Origin: Uranotaenia lowii
Lineage: Eukaryota > Arthropoda > Insecta > Diptera > Culicidae
Reading direction: 5' to 3'
Length of the DNA stretch: 64,000 nucleotides
Assembly (NCBI RefSeq): GCF_029784155.1
Contig: NC_073691.1
Span: forward strand, 145,330,496-145,394,495
Shown here in pieces: positions 23,999-36,038 of this stretch. Positions within the stretch are counted from its first letter, which is position 1; each line of letters opens with the position of its first letter. The notes below the pieces were generated by a model, which worked only from the letters and a program-made list of their open reading frames with translations, was not told the DNA's origin and searched no databases. The position numbers and the translations under genes were made by a program.

Positions 23999-26699
23999 CG
24001 CTTCCATTCATTATTTACAATACTTAATCCTCAATTTGAGAATTTTTGATTTGATGTTTTCTCAATTCGTAAATTTTGTTTCAATATTTTATTTTTCCTG
24101 ATCCTATTTTTCCGGGTTTTGAATTTCAATTTAAGGTTTCTAATAATAAATTTACCATACTTACTCGTGTGTCAATCCCCAACTTTTAATTCTTTATGCT
24201 ATACATTTCATTATCAGTGTTCAATTTTTCGCCATTCATTGTTTCTGTTTTCAATTTTTTTCAACAATCCTCAATTTGCAACTCTTATTTCTAAAATTTC
24301 ATTTCGCAGTTAGTGCAACAGTTGTGATTTCTTACTTGTCTATTCACAATTGTCAACTAAACTGAAACCACTATCTTAATTTTTGTTTTTTTTCATTTCC
24401 CTATCGATTTAAGACGTTTTTTTAACGTAATTTCAAAACTCTTCAAAATGAAGTTTCAATCTTTTGGTAGGTTATCTGAATATAAGTTTTTTTACAACTA
24501 AAATACATTTCCATTAATAATTTATTGGTTAAATGCCTGGGTAAAATTTGATTGCAATTGAAACCTTATTTTATGCCATTATCGTCACCTTCAGGGCCCA
24601 ATTTGTTCGTTCAGTGAACATCGAATTTGACAGTTCATATTAACATAATTATCCTTCCGGCTGTGATTAAAGTCTTTGAACCGATTCCGAAACCAGAAAT
24701 GGTCAGAGTTGAGTGGGAGTAAGATAGGAAAAAAAAACAAATTTCCTGTTATTCTTACCGACACTATTCAGTACACCCAAACCACAACCAGAAATATCGC
24801 GTCAATCACATTCGGAAACATCAAATAAAAATCAATAAGCAATTACCAGACATTTCTGGTGTGATGTACTGCATTTTAAAACATCAACATAATTTATTCA
24901 GATCCCTCAAGCCGCGCACACCTTGCTCTTCCCGCCTTTTTTTTGCCTTTCCACGTTGCGTTCGTTTGGAAAGATGGCAAAACAAAAAATCGTAACACCC
25001 CTCGTTTCAGCTGTCAACCTACAGCGCGAGTGCTGCCACCTCTGGTCGAGCCCCGTCAAATGTCGTCATCATACAAATATGTATCTATCTAGGTATGATC
25101 ATAGGCTTATTACTCAGGACAATCCAGGGGTCATATTTTTCAACTCAAATGTGTGTTTTTTTTTTTCGCTCGCTCCATTATGCCCGATGGGCTAACAATC
25201 AACCTGTTTTGAAAAGGCAAATAAAATCATCATTCCACGCATAAACATAAAAATTACACTTTTATCCCGTGAATCGGCTGTTGCCTGAAATAATGTGATG
25301 TTCCATAACTTTTTTTCCTGTATCCTGGATTCCAGAGGCAGCTGGGGCGGGAAAAAATGAAATTTATTTCACTCATATGCTGCCCATTTGTGTGCGAATT
25401 CTCGCTTCCGGTCCTGAACATTCACACTTCATCCCCGAGCTGAGCGGAAGGAAAGAGAAAAAAAAATATTTGCATCAATTTCCCCGACCCGGTCGGCAGA
25501 TACCTGATAGCAAAAAGTGAGAACGCAAAAAATCAAATGGCACCAGGCTTAAAAAATTATATTTGCGCATTAAATTTAAATCCGAAAAACTGCATTTTAC
25601 CTTCCGATAACTGCGGCCCAAACACCGCAATGAATTCATCGATACCTACATGTAGTAGGTTTCTGACTGCTAAATATGTGTGGGGAGTCCCTATCGGATA
25701 TCTCCCGCCGTACGTTCCAATCGAGGAAAAAATTACAAAAAAAAAAAAGAAATTCCACACGTTGAAAATGAATTTTTAATCGAGCCTCAATCCTGCTGCC
25801 AAAAGCTTCATAAACAGATAGTTGTTTTTTCGATGTCTGTCAATTTTAACTCTTATTTGGGCTTACTTCTGTTTTGTTTTGCCTCTCTTATCGCCGCTGG
25901 AACTGCAATTGACAGATCTGAACGGGCTCTTTAGACATTTGTAAATGTTGAGTCTGAATGGTTTTTAGTTGTAATAAAGAATTAGGTATGTTCTGTTTTT
26001 TTGACAATGAAAATGACAATTTTCCTTTTCAAAGCAGACAATATTAAATGGATCTTCACCCAAAACTTGTTGACATTATAATAGAAATATTTTTTTTTCT
26101 CAAGAGCAAACATGCGAAAACCATTCGGTAAATTTAAGAACAGGGTGAATGTACCCAATCTATTATTTCAATTTATTTCGTAGTCATTTGAATTCAATTG
26201 TGAACAAATGCTATGCAGGATGTTGCAATATGCGATTTTCTGTTATGTTTGATTTTGTTTTATTTTTTAGCAAATGTTTGACATCAAAAACACCATAATG
26301 CATTTTAACATTCCAAGATAAGGAGCATGCCAAGTTAAGGCTCACTTACCCTATATCCAAAAAGTGTTATTCAGACAGAATTTTTCTATCCACTCAACAT
26401 TCAAATTAAAATTTTCGATTGAAAAAAAATTCCCAGTCCAAAAAGATTTTCCATTTCTATCAGTTATAATAGACCATCAATCTAACTCAAATCGGAAATT
26501 AGGTATACATAAGGATTGTAAAAAGATAAATAAGGAATAAGAGATAAGCAGTGAGAGATAAGCAATGGAAAAATTTAAACGAAAAAGTGATGAATGAAAT
26601 ATCAAAAATGAAATGCAATACAAAAAAAAAGAACTGATGATAAAATCGAAAAATAAGAAAAGTAGATTCTAAAATCAAAAATTTAAAATATGAAATGCG
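23999..26699. other. No gene recognised; GC-richer at 24.9-25.7 kb
   Basis: The patch at about 24900-25700 has raised GC and fewer homopolymer runs and may be regulatory DNA. Open frames there resemble no known protein. The remainder is AT-rich. The 360 bp before the MITE (23391-23754) are also plain. Confidence 0.35.
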
Positions 26700-27948
26700 G
26701 AATGAAAATGAGAAATAAGAAATGAGAAATAAGATATGAGAAATGAAAAACAAGAAATAAGAAATGAGAAATGAGAAATGAGAAATGAGAAATGAGAAAT
26801 GAGAAATGAGAAATGAGAAATGAGAAATGAGAAATGAGAAATGAGAAATGAGAAATGAGAAATGAGAAATGAGAAATGAGAAATGAGAAATGAGAAATGA
26901 GAAATGAGAAATGAGAAATGAGAAATGAGAAATGAGAAATGAGAAATGAGAAATGAGAAATGAGAAATGAGAAATGAGAAATGAGAAATGAGAAATGAGA
27001 AATGAGAAATGAGAAATGAGGAATGAGAAATGAGAAATGAGAAATGAGAAATGAGAAATGAGAAATGAGAAATGAGAAATGAGAAATGAGAAATGAGAAA
27101 TGAGAAATGAGAAATGAGAAATGAGAAATGAGAAATGAGAAATGAGAAATGAGAAATGAGAAATGAGAAATGAGAAATGAGAAATGAGAAATGAGAAATG
27201 AGAAATGAGAAATGAGAAATGAGAAATGAGAAATGAGAAATGAGGAATGAGAAATGAGAAATGAGAAATGAGAAATGAGAAATGAGAAATGAGAAATGAG
27301 AAATGAGCAATGAGAAATGAGAAATGAGAAATGAGAAATGAGAAATGAGAAATGAGAAATGAGAAATGAGAAATGAGAAATGAGAAATGAGAAATGAGAA
27401 ATGAGAAATGAGAAATGAGAAATGAGAAATGAGAAATGAGAAATGAGAAATGAGAAATGAGAAATGAGAAATGAGAAATGAGAAATGAGAAATGAGAAAT
27501 GAGAAATGAGAAATGAGAAATGAGAAATGAGAAATGAGAAATGAGAAATGAGAAATGAGAAATGAGAAATGAGGAATGAGAAATGAGAAATGAGAAATGA
27601 GAAATGAGAAATGAGAAATGAGAAATGAGAAATGAGAAATGAGAAATGAGAAATGAGAAATGAGAAATGAGAAATGAGAAATGAGAAATGAGAAATGAGA
27701 AATGAGAAATGAGAAATGAGAAATGGGAAATGGGAAATGGGAAATGAGAAATGAGAAATGAGAAATGAGAAATGAGAAATGAGAAATGAGAAATGAGAAA
27801 TGAGAAATGAGAAATGAGAAATGAGAAATGAGAAATGAGAAATGAGAAATGAGAAATGAGAAATGAAAAATGAGAAATGAGAAATGAGAAATGAGAAATG
27901 AGAAATGAGAAATGAGAAATGGGAAATGAGAAATGAGAAATAATGAGA
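26700..27948. repeat. 7-bp satellite (GAGAAAT)n
   Basis: About 178 tandem units of GAGAAAT with rare variants (GAGGAAT, GGGAAAT, GAGCAAT). Its reverse complement, ATTTCTC, differs by one base from the AATTCTC unit of the 18.6-23.4 kb array. The - strand is open for hundreds of codons (SHFSFLI repeats) purely because the unit lacks stop words in any phase. Confidence 0.97.
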
Positions 27949-28940
27949 AAGCATAAATGCAGGATAGATTTTCGAATTTTACTGGAAGATTTATATGAAT
28001 TCTTAAAGCAATGATAACTATCCAAGTTTATGGATCTTTATTCCTAAATCAAAAATTGCAAACTACAGAACCACGTTAGCCGCTTTGAAACTTGTGCTTC
28101 ATCAATCGATACAACTGTAATGAAATTGATATCAGCCTCTATTTACTTATCAAACTATTACAATCAAAAGTCGCCTACACTTGGCCCCTGCTGAATGTAA
28201 ATAACCCCTTTTTTGTGAATCTCTCCAAATTCAGTTTTTATTGAAAATCACACCGATTGCATTCGATGCCGCGGTAGAAAAATTATCCCGAACCCTTTAC
28301 CGAAAACAGCAACAAAATCTGTAGAACCTGCATTTTTGTTGCAGGACTGAGTGAGGGAGGGAGAAAGTGCAACAACAAAAAAAAGCATGGAAACAGAAAC
28401 ACCGGGATCATAATTAAAAATTTTATCGATCGCTTTCGGCGGGAGTTTTCCTTTCCCCACCGGAAAGGTTTTTGATGGGTACTGAGGGCCTACTTGTATT
28501 TATTTCCCCATTTCGGAAAACCCAAATTATAAACTGACTGGTTGTTCCATTTGTTTATTTTTGTGGGCCAGAGCTTCGGTGGCTGAAAGTGGTTATTGGT
28601 GTGTTTTTTGTATAATTTTTTTAGAGAAAAAAATACTTTTTGTTTTTTTTAACTGGTTTTAAATACACACATAATCACGATGTTTAGGTCAGAGCTCAAT
28701 TGCTGTGTTCATGTGTGTTAACATTCACACACTTTTTTCTAACATTGTTATAAATTTTTTTAACTAAATCATCTACATCATTACTTCATGGAAAGCCTAA
28801 CAAACTGTATTTAGCTGTTCTGATGAGTAACAGATTTTTAATTTGAAAAGTGCTTCTTTGATTTTGATGAAAACGTTCTATTCAGAAGCTATAATCACAA
28901 TTCGGAAAAACAAAGCCTTTGTGTTTTAATAATCATCTGA
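27949..28940. other. No gene recognised
   Basis: The 28240-28620 portion is GC-richer with a short AGGGAGGGAGAAAG run. The rest is AT-rich. No protein or RNA gene was recognised. Confidence 0.35.
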
Positions 28941-28971
28941 ATGATTTTTTTTCTTATTTTTTCAGGTAAGT
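28941..28971 (+). promoter_or_regulatory. Candidate recursive splice site, strong match
   Basis: A nearly uninterrupted pyrimidine tract (about 28944-28962) ends in CAG (28963-28965) and is followed immediately by GTAAGT (28966-28971), the ideal donor. This is the best match in the window to the zero-length-exon recursive splice consensus. It lies 14.86 kb downstream of the similar site at 14104, on the same strand. Confidence 0.5.
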
Positions 28972-30152
28972 TTAACTGCACTTATCATTGGATTGAAGGC
29001 ATTTGGAACTTCGTTGAGTAAGTAAAATAAATTATATCGAATCAGGCAGTACGTCTTCGAAGTTCATCGAACCAATTCTGGTTGCGCCGAAATTTCGAAT
29101 CAAATTACACACATAGGTATAGATAGTTCCTTGAGCTTGTCTTCATCCCTAGGCGCTGACCGAACTCCCATCTACTCGTTCGGTCCCGCTTGGCTAGGAA
29201 CTTCTTGGCCCGGAACCGAAAACCGCATTGCCGGAATTGAAACTGACCACTGCAGCCGGAAACCGGATATCGAATGTTTACATAATGTGTATTCTGCCGC
29301 GTGGCATGTTTTCCACCTCCCTTGTCAAACCCCATAGACCCGGTAATCACTAACGCACCCCTCTGTTCCCCGGGAGCAGCAAACGGCGATAGATCTTAAA
29401 GGTTCTCCACCCCCTGAAATTTGACTGCTTGAAGCAGTTTCCGGCATCCCGTTCCAGGAATGGAAATTGCCCCACGCGTATTGCAACATTGACAAGTGAT
29501 GAAGCAATTCGTCTCACCGACTTTCGCCACCCGCTCGTTATTCACCTCCCGAAACTCACTGTAGCTCACGATTTTGGGAAGGGGGGGTGAGTGAAGGGTC
29601 CCATAAAATATGTAGAACTTGGTTGCCTCGATGTGCCATATCGGTAGGAACACATTTGTGCACAAATATTCTGCCATGGAAACCCGTTCTGATCTTATGT
29701 CTCTCCTTGAGGCGGCCCTACGGTTTCACCTCTTGTTCTAACCGTTGCCGTGGAAGATCCACCCCTAAACAGTTGGTGTCCGTTTGCTCCCGAACAGTTT
29801 TGCACTTTCGGTGACAGCGGCAGAAAAAAAAACAAACAAAATATAAAAATATTAAAAAGCAGTTTGCGGTACGTTTTTTAGTTCCTTTATTTGAAAGCTT
29901 AGAGTTTTGAGGAGTCAAATTCGTCAACTTATTTACAATTCATGTCTAAGTTAAGCACCTTTTTAAGAAAAGAAGATAGAAAAGGAAATATGTAAATGAA
30001 AAGACTTAGGTCGACAGCTTTAAGAAAATGTAGTCCTAATCAAGCACATCCCACACTGAAACGTTGGATGGTTTCCTCGTGCCCGAAAGAAGTCTATTAA
30101 ATCTGTGCTGGTGAGAACATTGACCTCGCACGACCAAACAAAATGCTCAATG
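28972..30152. other. No gene recognised; GC-richer block 29.1-29.8 kb
   Basis: 29100-29820 is close to balanced base composition with overlapping open frames of 60-93 codons on both strands. None shows a known domain. Candidate regulatory or conserved non-coding DNA. Confidence 0.3.
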
Positions 30153-31219
30153 TAGGGGAGAACTATACAAGACGCACCAGCGAGGTAAAATGGCCCATGC
30201 CATTCTTTTTCAAAAATAAACTAACCTTTGGCTCCGAATGGTGTTTTTCTTCATTTTTATTGTAGCAAACGAGCTTTTTCATCATTTTTAGATGAAAAGT
30301 TCACAAAAACGACTCTAATTCTTAGAAACAGGAGAATTAATGGATTGTGCCTAAAACTTGTTATTTTTTATGATTAACATATAAGGTTTTATGGTAAACC
30401 AGTCTGCGCTATCTGATCCAACTGCAGCTTTTCGTTATAACACTCGTATACACTTTCGAATGGCTATTAGTATTTTATTATACTTCACTAACTTTCCACA
30501 AATTTGAACTAAAATTAATCATATCAAAATTGGGGCAGAATGCCCGCAAAACCACGTGTTTTAAGCTAAAAATTTGAATGCTGTTAACTTTTGAGAAAAA
30601 CCAAATGTCAAAACAAAATGTCTTTCTTTTCATTTGCTGACTCCTAAATGACGAGAAGAATGCATAATTACAACAAATTTCGTCCTTGTTTGAGTTAAAA
30701 ACGTGCACCAATATTTGACTCGAAAAAATTGTCTGCCGCCATGTTTGCCGCGATATCAGTCAAGGAATTGAATTTCGTTGCCTACCTGAAGGCGTTTTAC
30801 CTATAAGGAAATAAAAAAGTGAATTTTGAAAAGCAAAATTTTCGTTAAATAAAGCAATAAAAAATGATTTTTTTGCCAAAGTATGGTTAGTTTGCAAAAA
30901 TACGATGAACATGTAATAAAAAATTTGATGTTTCAATAACTATATTCCGTATAATCTTTGTTCCATTTCTCACCACCCATTCGGTATGGTGCGTTCTCTC
31001 CACTAGTTTTGGCGTTCTACCCCGCGGCTTGTTTTCTGGCTGTTTAAGATTTTTACAAAAATATAACCAAAATCGTGTTTTTAATATATTATTTCTTTCT
31101 GATAAGATGTAAATATGATCCCTGAATCGTCGTGAACTTTCAATTTGGTTCATAGATGATGGGTATCGCTGTAAATAGCGATTATGCTTAACTGGTGCGT
31201 CTTGTACAGTTTTCCCCTA
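30153..31219. mobile_element. TA-flanked TIR element, 1.07 kb, non-autonomous
   Basis: The ends 30153-30180 and 31192-31219 are inverted repeats of 28 bp with two mismatches, beginning TAGGGGA. The TA at each end is probably the duplicated target, as in the Tc1/mariner superfamily. The first nine bases also match the ends of the elements at 36039 and 62715. The interior contains an 88-codon open frame on the - strand (30887-31153) that I cannot identify. No transposase motif is visible. Confidence 0.75.
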
Positions 31220-33027
31220 ATGGTAAACTTGGCCGAAACTACGCTATATCAATACACCAGCAAAATCAAAACGCTGCAGTACCGCGTCTAGCGAACAATG
31301 GTTGGACATGAGACGGGAAATTTTCGACTAAAATCCCAACTCAGGTCCTTAACTTTGGGAACGGCGGCGTTTTAATGGTTTAACTATTCCAAAAAAAATT
31401 TGTTGTATTGAAACTTAGATCTTAACATTAAAAACCCAACCTCGTCTTAAGAAAGGGTTTTTATTAAGAAGTATAACTAAACAAGTTCAGCATTTGAAAC
31501 AAACATTTTAACTTCAATATTCATTCATCGAATTCTAATTTAACACATCATTCACATTTTTTTTAAAGTGCAAGAATTTGAGAGCTCATTATGATTAACT
31601 TGGGTGCTTTTATTTATTTTTTATTCGTTTTCGTTTTTTTAAATTTTTGAAAATAAGTAAAAATCATTCAAGAAATTTCTGCACTATGACATTTAAAAGA
31701 ATAAGTTAAAATCAAGTTTTGAAATCAACTTTCCAGCTCTGAAATTAGAATATCTACGCAAAATATAATTGTGTAGGTTTTGTTCTTCAGTTAACAAATA
31801 TATATATTTCACTAAAATCTGATCCATTTTCAAACTTAAAAAACTCCAAGTAGAGTAATCTGTAGGCATGGTTGGTCGGCTCCTCCGAAACAAAAAAGAG
31901 CCGGGAGAAAACAAAACTGTTTTCAGTTCGGCAAAGAACGAAACTGCCAAATGTTAACAAATCGAGTTAACGGTCATGCCGGATGTACGCTGTTGAACTC
32001 TACCTAATAAACGCGGTTTCATCTTAAAATCACTTAAAACTTTCAAAAAATTGATACAATTCCATTGGGCGAAACTTCCTGTTGATGCATTTTCTTTGGT
32101 ACGTGAAGTTACACCTATTCAAAATGGGGTTAATTTTTCTATTCGTGTAGGGCCAATAGGCGTAAGGGGCCGTTCAGATACCACGTGGACAGAAAAATGA
32201 GATTTTGACCCCCTCCCCCCCCTCCGTGGACAAGCGTGGACATTTGGCAAACCCCTACCCCCCTCCCCGGATGTCCACGTGGACAGATCTGAAGTTGTTT
32301 TTTCTCTAAATCCAATTTGACAGTTAGAAAACTCTATTTATTTACTTTTTGCCTTTTTGTTATTGAAATGGCTGATTTTGAAAAAAATAACAAATAAGCA
32401 TTTCCTAATATAAAATAATTTTAAAATTCTAAATTTTCATTAAAATTAACACAAACACTTACAGGATCTCAATGAATCTTGATGTTTTCTCGAAGAAATT
32501 CCTTTTTCCCAAACTTTAAGCGTAGGTACACCTTTCGAAGATGTGATAGCTGACATTTTACAAATGCTGAGACCACCAACCCACAGAAAATGTACTATGT
32601 ATGCCGTGGCCGAGATTCGATGTCATGCCCGCTGGCTTAGAAGACTTGAAGGCTATTCTCTACCCCACGGGCTGCGGGGGGTCACTAGCTTTCAAGTGGC
32701 TTCTTATTGTAAAAACTTAAGCTGGAAAGCTTTGCAAATTTTAAGATTTTGATTTGAACATCTTAATATTTATTCACCTTTAGAAAATATTTTGAAAGAA
32801 ATATGTCCACGTGGACATGACACAAACCCCTATCCCCCTCTCCGTAGACAAGCGTGGAGATTTCCATAATTCACCGACAAAAAATCTTCTCCGAAATGTG
32901 CACCAATAACAAAAAAAATCATCAGTGCAAAATATTAGTAAAACGTTTAACTGGTTATATCATTTCTGTTCTCTCAATTTTTCAATAAATCAAAAAATTA
33001 AATACTTTTAAAATTAAATTTTTGGCT
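31220..33027. repeat. Anonymous DNA with paired CCACGTGG palindromes
   Basis: The 14-bp palindrome TGTCCACGTGGACA occurs at 32272-32285 and 32804-32817. Around each lies a C-rich block with GTGGACAAGCGTGGA or a variant; the left block starts with GGGGCCGTTCAG near 32167. This is a dispersed repeat type common in mosquitoes. 31220-32160 shows nothing. 32540-32700 is GC-richer and unidentified. Confidence 0.5.
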
Positions 33028-33267
33028 TTTTACGTCTTCGATCTCAATCAAACAACTTTTTATTTGAAATACCCGACGTTTCGACAATTTGTTGTGGTCT
33101 TTCTCAAGGGAATTATCTGTCTGCTGTTATTGCCAGTATCGTTTTTTTCAAACGGTGTTGACAATAACAGCAGACAGATAATTCCCTTGAGAAAGACCAC
33201 AAAAAATGGCCGAAACGTCGAGTATTTCACATAAAAAATTGTTTGATTGAGATCGAAGACCGTAAAA
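33028..33267. mobile_element. 240-bp hairpin element
   Basis: The arms 33028-33132 and 33162-33267 are inverted copies at about 92% identity around a 29-nt loop. GAAACGTCG near the arm centre is a word seen in widespread insect hairpin repeats. Overlapping open frames on both strands encode nearly the same peptide because of the symmetry and are not genes. Confidence 0.8.
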
Positions 33268-33650
33268 TGCAAATAATTAAAATTAAAAAACATCTTTCTG
33301 GTCGAAAATATAAACCTAAGATAAATTAAATATCTTAAAGGTGTTTTTTTTTTAAATCCAGCAGTTACTTTCAACTGTGTTAATAATTCATAATTGTCCA
33401 TTAATATTCCATAAACGTTCATGGTTTCTTTTTCAAAACGCTACGGGTTCTATTTTTTTTCTTGAAAATGTGAAATCTGTATTTGTTTTAAAAACATGTC
33501 TAAAATCTGTCTTCTGTGCATATAGAATTGGTACCAATAATGAAAAAATCTCTTCTCTTCAAGATAAATCTGTACTTGTGGCTACCATGCCCACTGCTGT
33601 TTTTGGATTTCGTTTCTTGCAAAAATAACTGTCAAAGGTGACGTTCGAAG
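33268..33650. other. No feature seen
   Basis: AT-rich DNA between two elements. The 83-codon open frame at 33377-33628 has no recognisable similarity. Confidence 0.3.
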
Positions 33651-34081
33651 CAGTGGTGCCAAGTGGTTTCGTCTGAAAATCAGGACACCGCGAAGAGAAA
33701 AATCAGAATTTTTTAAGCCATAAGTAAATTGGTGCAAATAAAATGCAGCTCTTCTTAGATTGCTTTAACGAAGGCGATAAAACGATGCTAGGTACGCATT
33801 AATTTTTGCAACATAAAAGATAAACTTTTTGGCTGGCTTGATGTTTATATCGTAAAACACCGTTTAAATATCATCTGATCCGAAGATTTCAATCGGTTTA
33901 AGATGTTAAACTATTTTTTTTACAGATTCGTTTGATGTTCTCATCATTTTACCACATATTTAATTATAATTCACCTTCTTTTTTGAAAATCAGGACAATT
34001 CAGGACATTTTGAAGATTCGTTATCAAAAATCAGGAAAATAAGAGAGTTTTTGAAAAATCAAGACAACTCTGGCACCTCTG
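33651..34081. mobile_element. hAT-like MITE
   Basis: The ends CAGTGGTGCC (33651) and GGCACCTCTG (ending 34081) are inverted repeats with one mismatch and both fit the hAT consensus YARNG. The flanking octamers GTTCGAAG (33643-33650) and GTTTGGAG (34082-34089) agree at six of eight positions, as expected for an old 8-bp duplication. The interior repeats words such as ATCAGGAC and CAGGACA and has no ORF. Confidence 0.65.
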
Positions 34082-35536
34082 GTTTGGAGAGCAGCGTCTT
34101 TTCTCGCAAACGTACCAAGAAAAAACCGTGTCAGCCCTCAGTTTTCTCCTTAACACAATGCGCAATAGATTTTTCCGAATATGGAAATTCTCTACATCAG
34201 CGGATGTGAATGCTCTCGCTCACTTTTTTATGTTGACCATCTCACTATTGATTGCAGTGCGATTTATCTCTCCCCGCAAAACTTGGGGGGAGCAGATGAC
34301 AAAATTAATACTCTCTTGTACTGGGCAAGCCGATCTGAGGAGTTTTGCCGTTCATGCCTGTAGGTAAACTTATAAACTCCATATAACCAAAACTAGAAGT
34401 GATAGAAAAAACCTGTCAAAAGATTCAAGTTCAGGACGCCAAAATCTTCCAAATCAATCATTAAAACATAGGCATAGGCTGTTCACTTGAGTTATCAATA
34501 AAATTCTATACATAAGTACCTATTTAAAAAAGTTTTTAGACGACTATAGATTTTTACCAGTGAGCTGTCAAAATAATCGGTTCGTTTCCAGACCAAAATT
34601 GGTCCGAAATCAGATATAAATTGGTTTGTTTTCTGACCGAATTTGATCAGTTTCCAGACCCAAAAAAAAAATTTTTTTTCAGGTCAATCGCCGTAGGAAT
34701 TTTTGAAAGTGAAGTGATAACATTGCAAATGTTTATTATTAAATATTAAATTTGTGTTTTCACTTTAAAGCATTACACTTGTTTAACTCTTACACTATTG
34801 AATTAAAATGTACTTCATCCGGCGGAATAAGTCAAAAGCGGTTGGTAGTGAAACACTTTTTTGCGAATTCTGGTGTGTTGCTGTTGCGAGAAAAAGTCCG
34901 GGAAAGATCATAATTAAGGTGATTACAACAATATTCAAAAGAAAATTACCCGTGTTAATTTTTGGCTCCGAAACCATTGGCCTTCCTTGTCGTAGTACCT
35001 ATAAAAGAAATCACACACGGTAAACAAAAATAGGTAAATTTTACCGAGTGTCTAGCTAATTTTCCACTCCTTTCTCGAAGTAAATTTTACCTTTTATCAC
35101 TGGTGAATTTTACCTTTTTTCTTTGCACCTAGAAAAAAGGTAAATTTTACTTTTTTTTTGGATTCACCGAGCATAATTATAAATTGTACCGTTTTCCCAT
35201 TTACTAACTAAAGAGATAAATGACACCTGCTGTGGCTGGTTCATGAATTTAAAAAAAACATACGATATGGAAAACATTTTCAAGCTCACTTCGGCCATCT
35301 GTAACATAAATAAAGCTTTTTGTAAAGAAAATTTCAGAACTAAATAAAATTTAAATCTAGATTATTCTATTTGTTCCGAATTCCGAATCTTACGCACGAT
35401 TCCAAAACTTTGAATTGAAAAATACTGCTCAACTTCAATAAACAGGTATGTGGTACCGTTTCAAGATTAACCATTTTCTATACAGATCAATTCAAGTTTG
35501 CGCGGCGAGGTAAAAAGTACATTTTTTGTGTTCATC
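34082..35536. repeat. Anonymous DNA with cluster of near-palindromes GTAAATTTTAC
   Basis: Four copies of a GGTAAATTTTACC-like near-palindrome lie within 120 bp, at about 35032, 35079, 35102 and 35138. At 34564-34680 a block with CTGTCA and several GGTCCGAAAT/GACCGAATT words resembles, inverted, the block at 41990-42135. No gene was recognised. Confidence 0.4.
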
Positions 35537-35877
35537 CAAAGTTGCCAAAATTTCATAAAATTTTCATCAAAGATTCTGAGTCAAAGAACGTAGAATTTTG
35601 GATCTATTCACAGAATTCACAGATTTTTTATAAATTTTGTGCGTATTTCCAAAATTATCATTTTTATAGCCACATCAATTATGGAATTTCAACTTTGTTT
35701 TGTGAAAACGTGATAAGATTAGTAATTTTAATTCATTTTCATCCAGTAAAATGTAAAAAAGACTTAATTTTTCATGGCTTTTTTTCCATCACAGAAACCA
35801 TCACAGAATTTTTTGGTAAAATTACAGAAATTCAGAATTTGTTTTCGCAAAAATACAGATTTTTTTTGGCAACATTG
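35537..35877. mobile_element. hAT-like MITE
   Basis: The ends CAAAGTTGCCAAAA (35537) and TTTTGGCAACATTG (ending 35877) are inverted repeats with one mismatch that fit YARNG. The flanking octamers TGTTCATC and ATTTCACC agree at only five of eight positions. The interior is dominated by the words CACAGAATT and ACAGATTTTT, which also dominate the element at 46103. No ORF of interest. Confidence 0.55.
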
Positions 35878-36038
35878 ATTTCACCTCGCTACGAGGTAAA
35901 AAATACCTTTTAGGAATTGGCAATACATTCAAGGTGAATTAACTTTGTTTCAGCTCTGTAGAGATGAGATGAAGGATATGCAGAAGACAAATCAAATAAA
36001 AAAAAGTAATGGTTGTATTCGGCTGCACTGAAGATAGA

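Noticed and set aside
26499..28025. 508-codon open frame of SHFSFLI repeats (- strand)
   Set aside because: Pure translation of the GAGAAAT satellite; all phases stay open because the 7-bp unit never makes a stop in those frames.
32540..32700. tRNA gene or SINE in a GC-rich patch
   Set aside because: No A/B box with proper spacing and no cloverleaf could be drawn.
35456..35461. Third recursive splice site (CAG then GTATGT)
   Set aside because: The upstream tract is A-rich, not pyrimidine-rich, so the acceptor half is poor.
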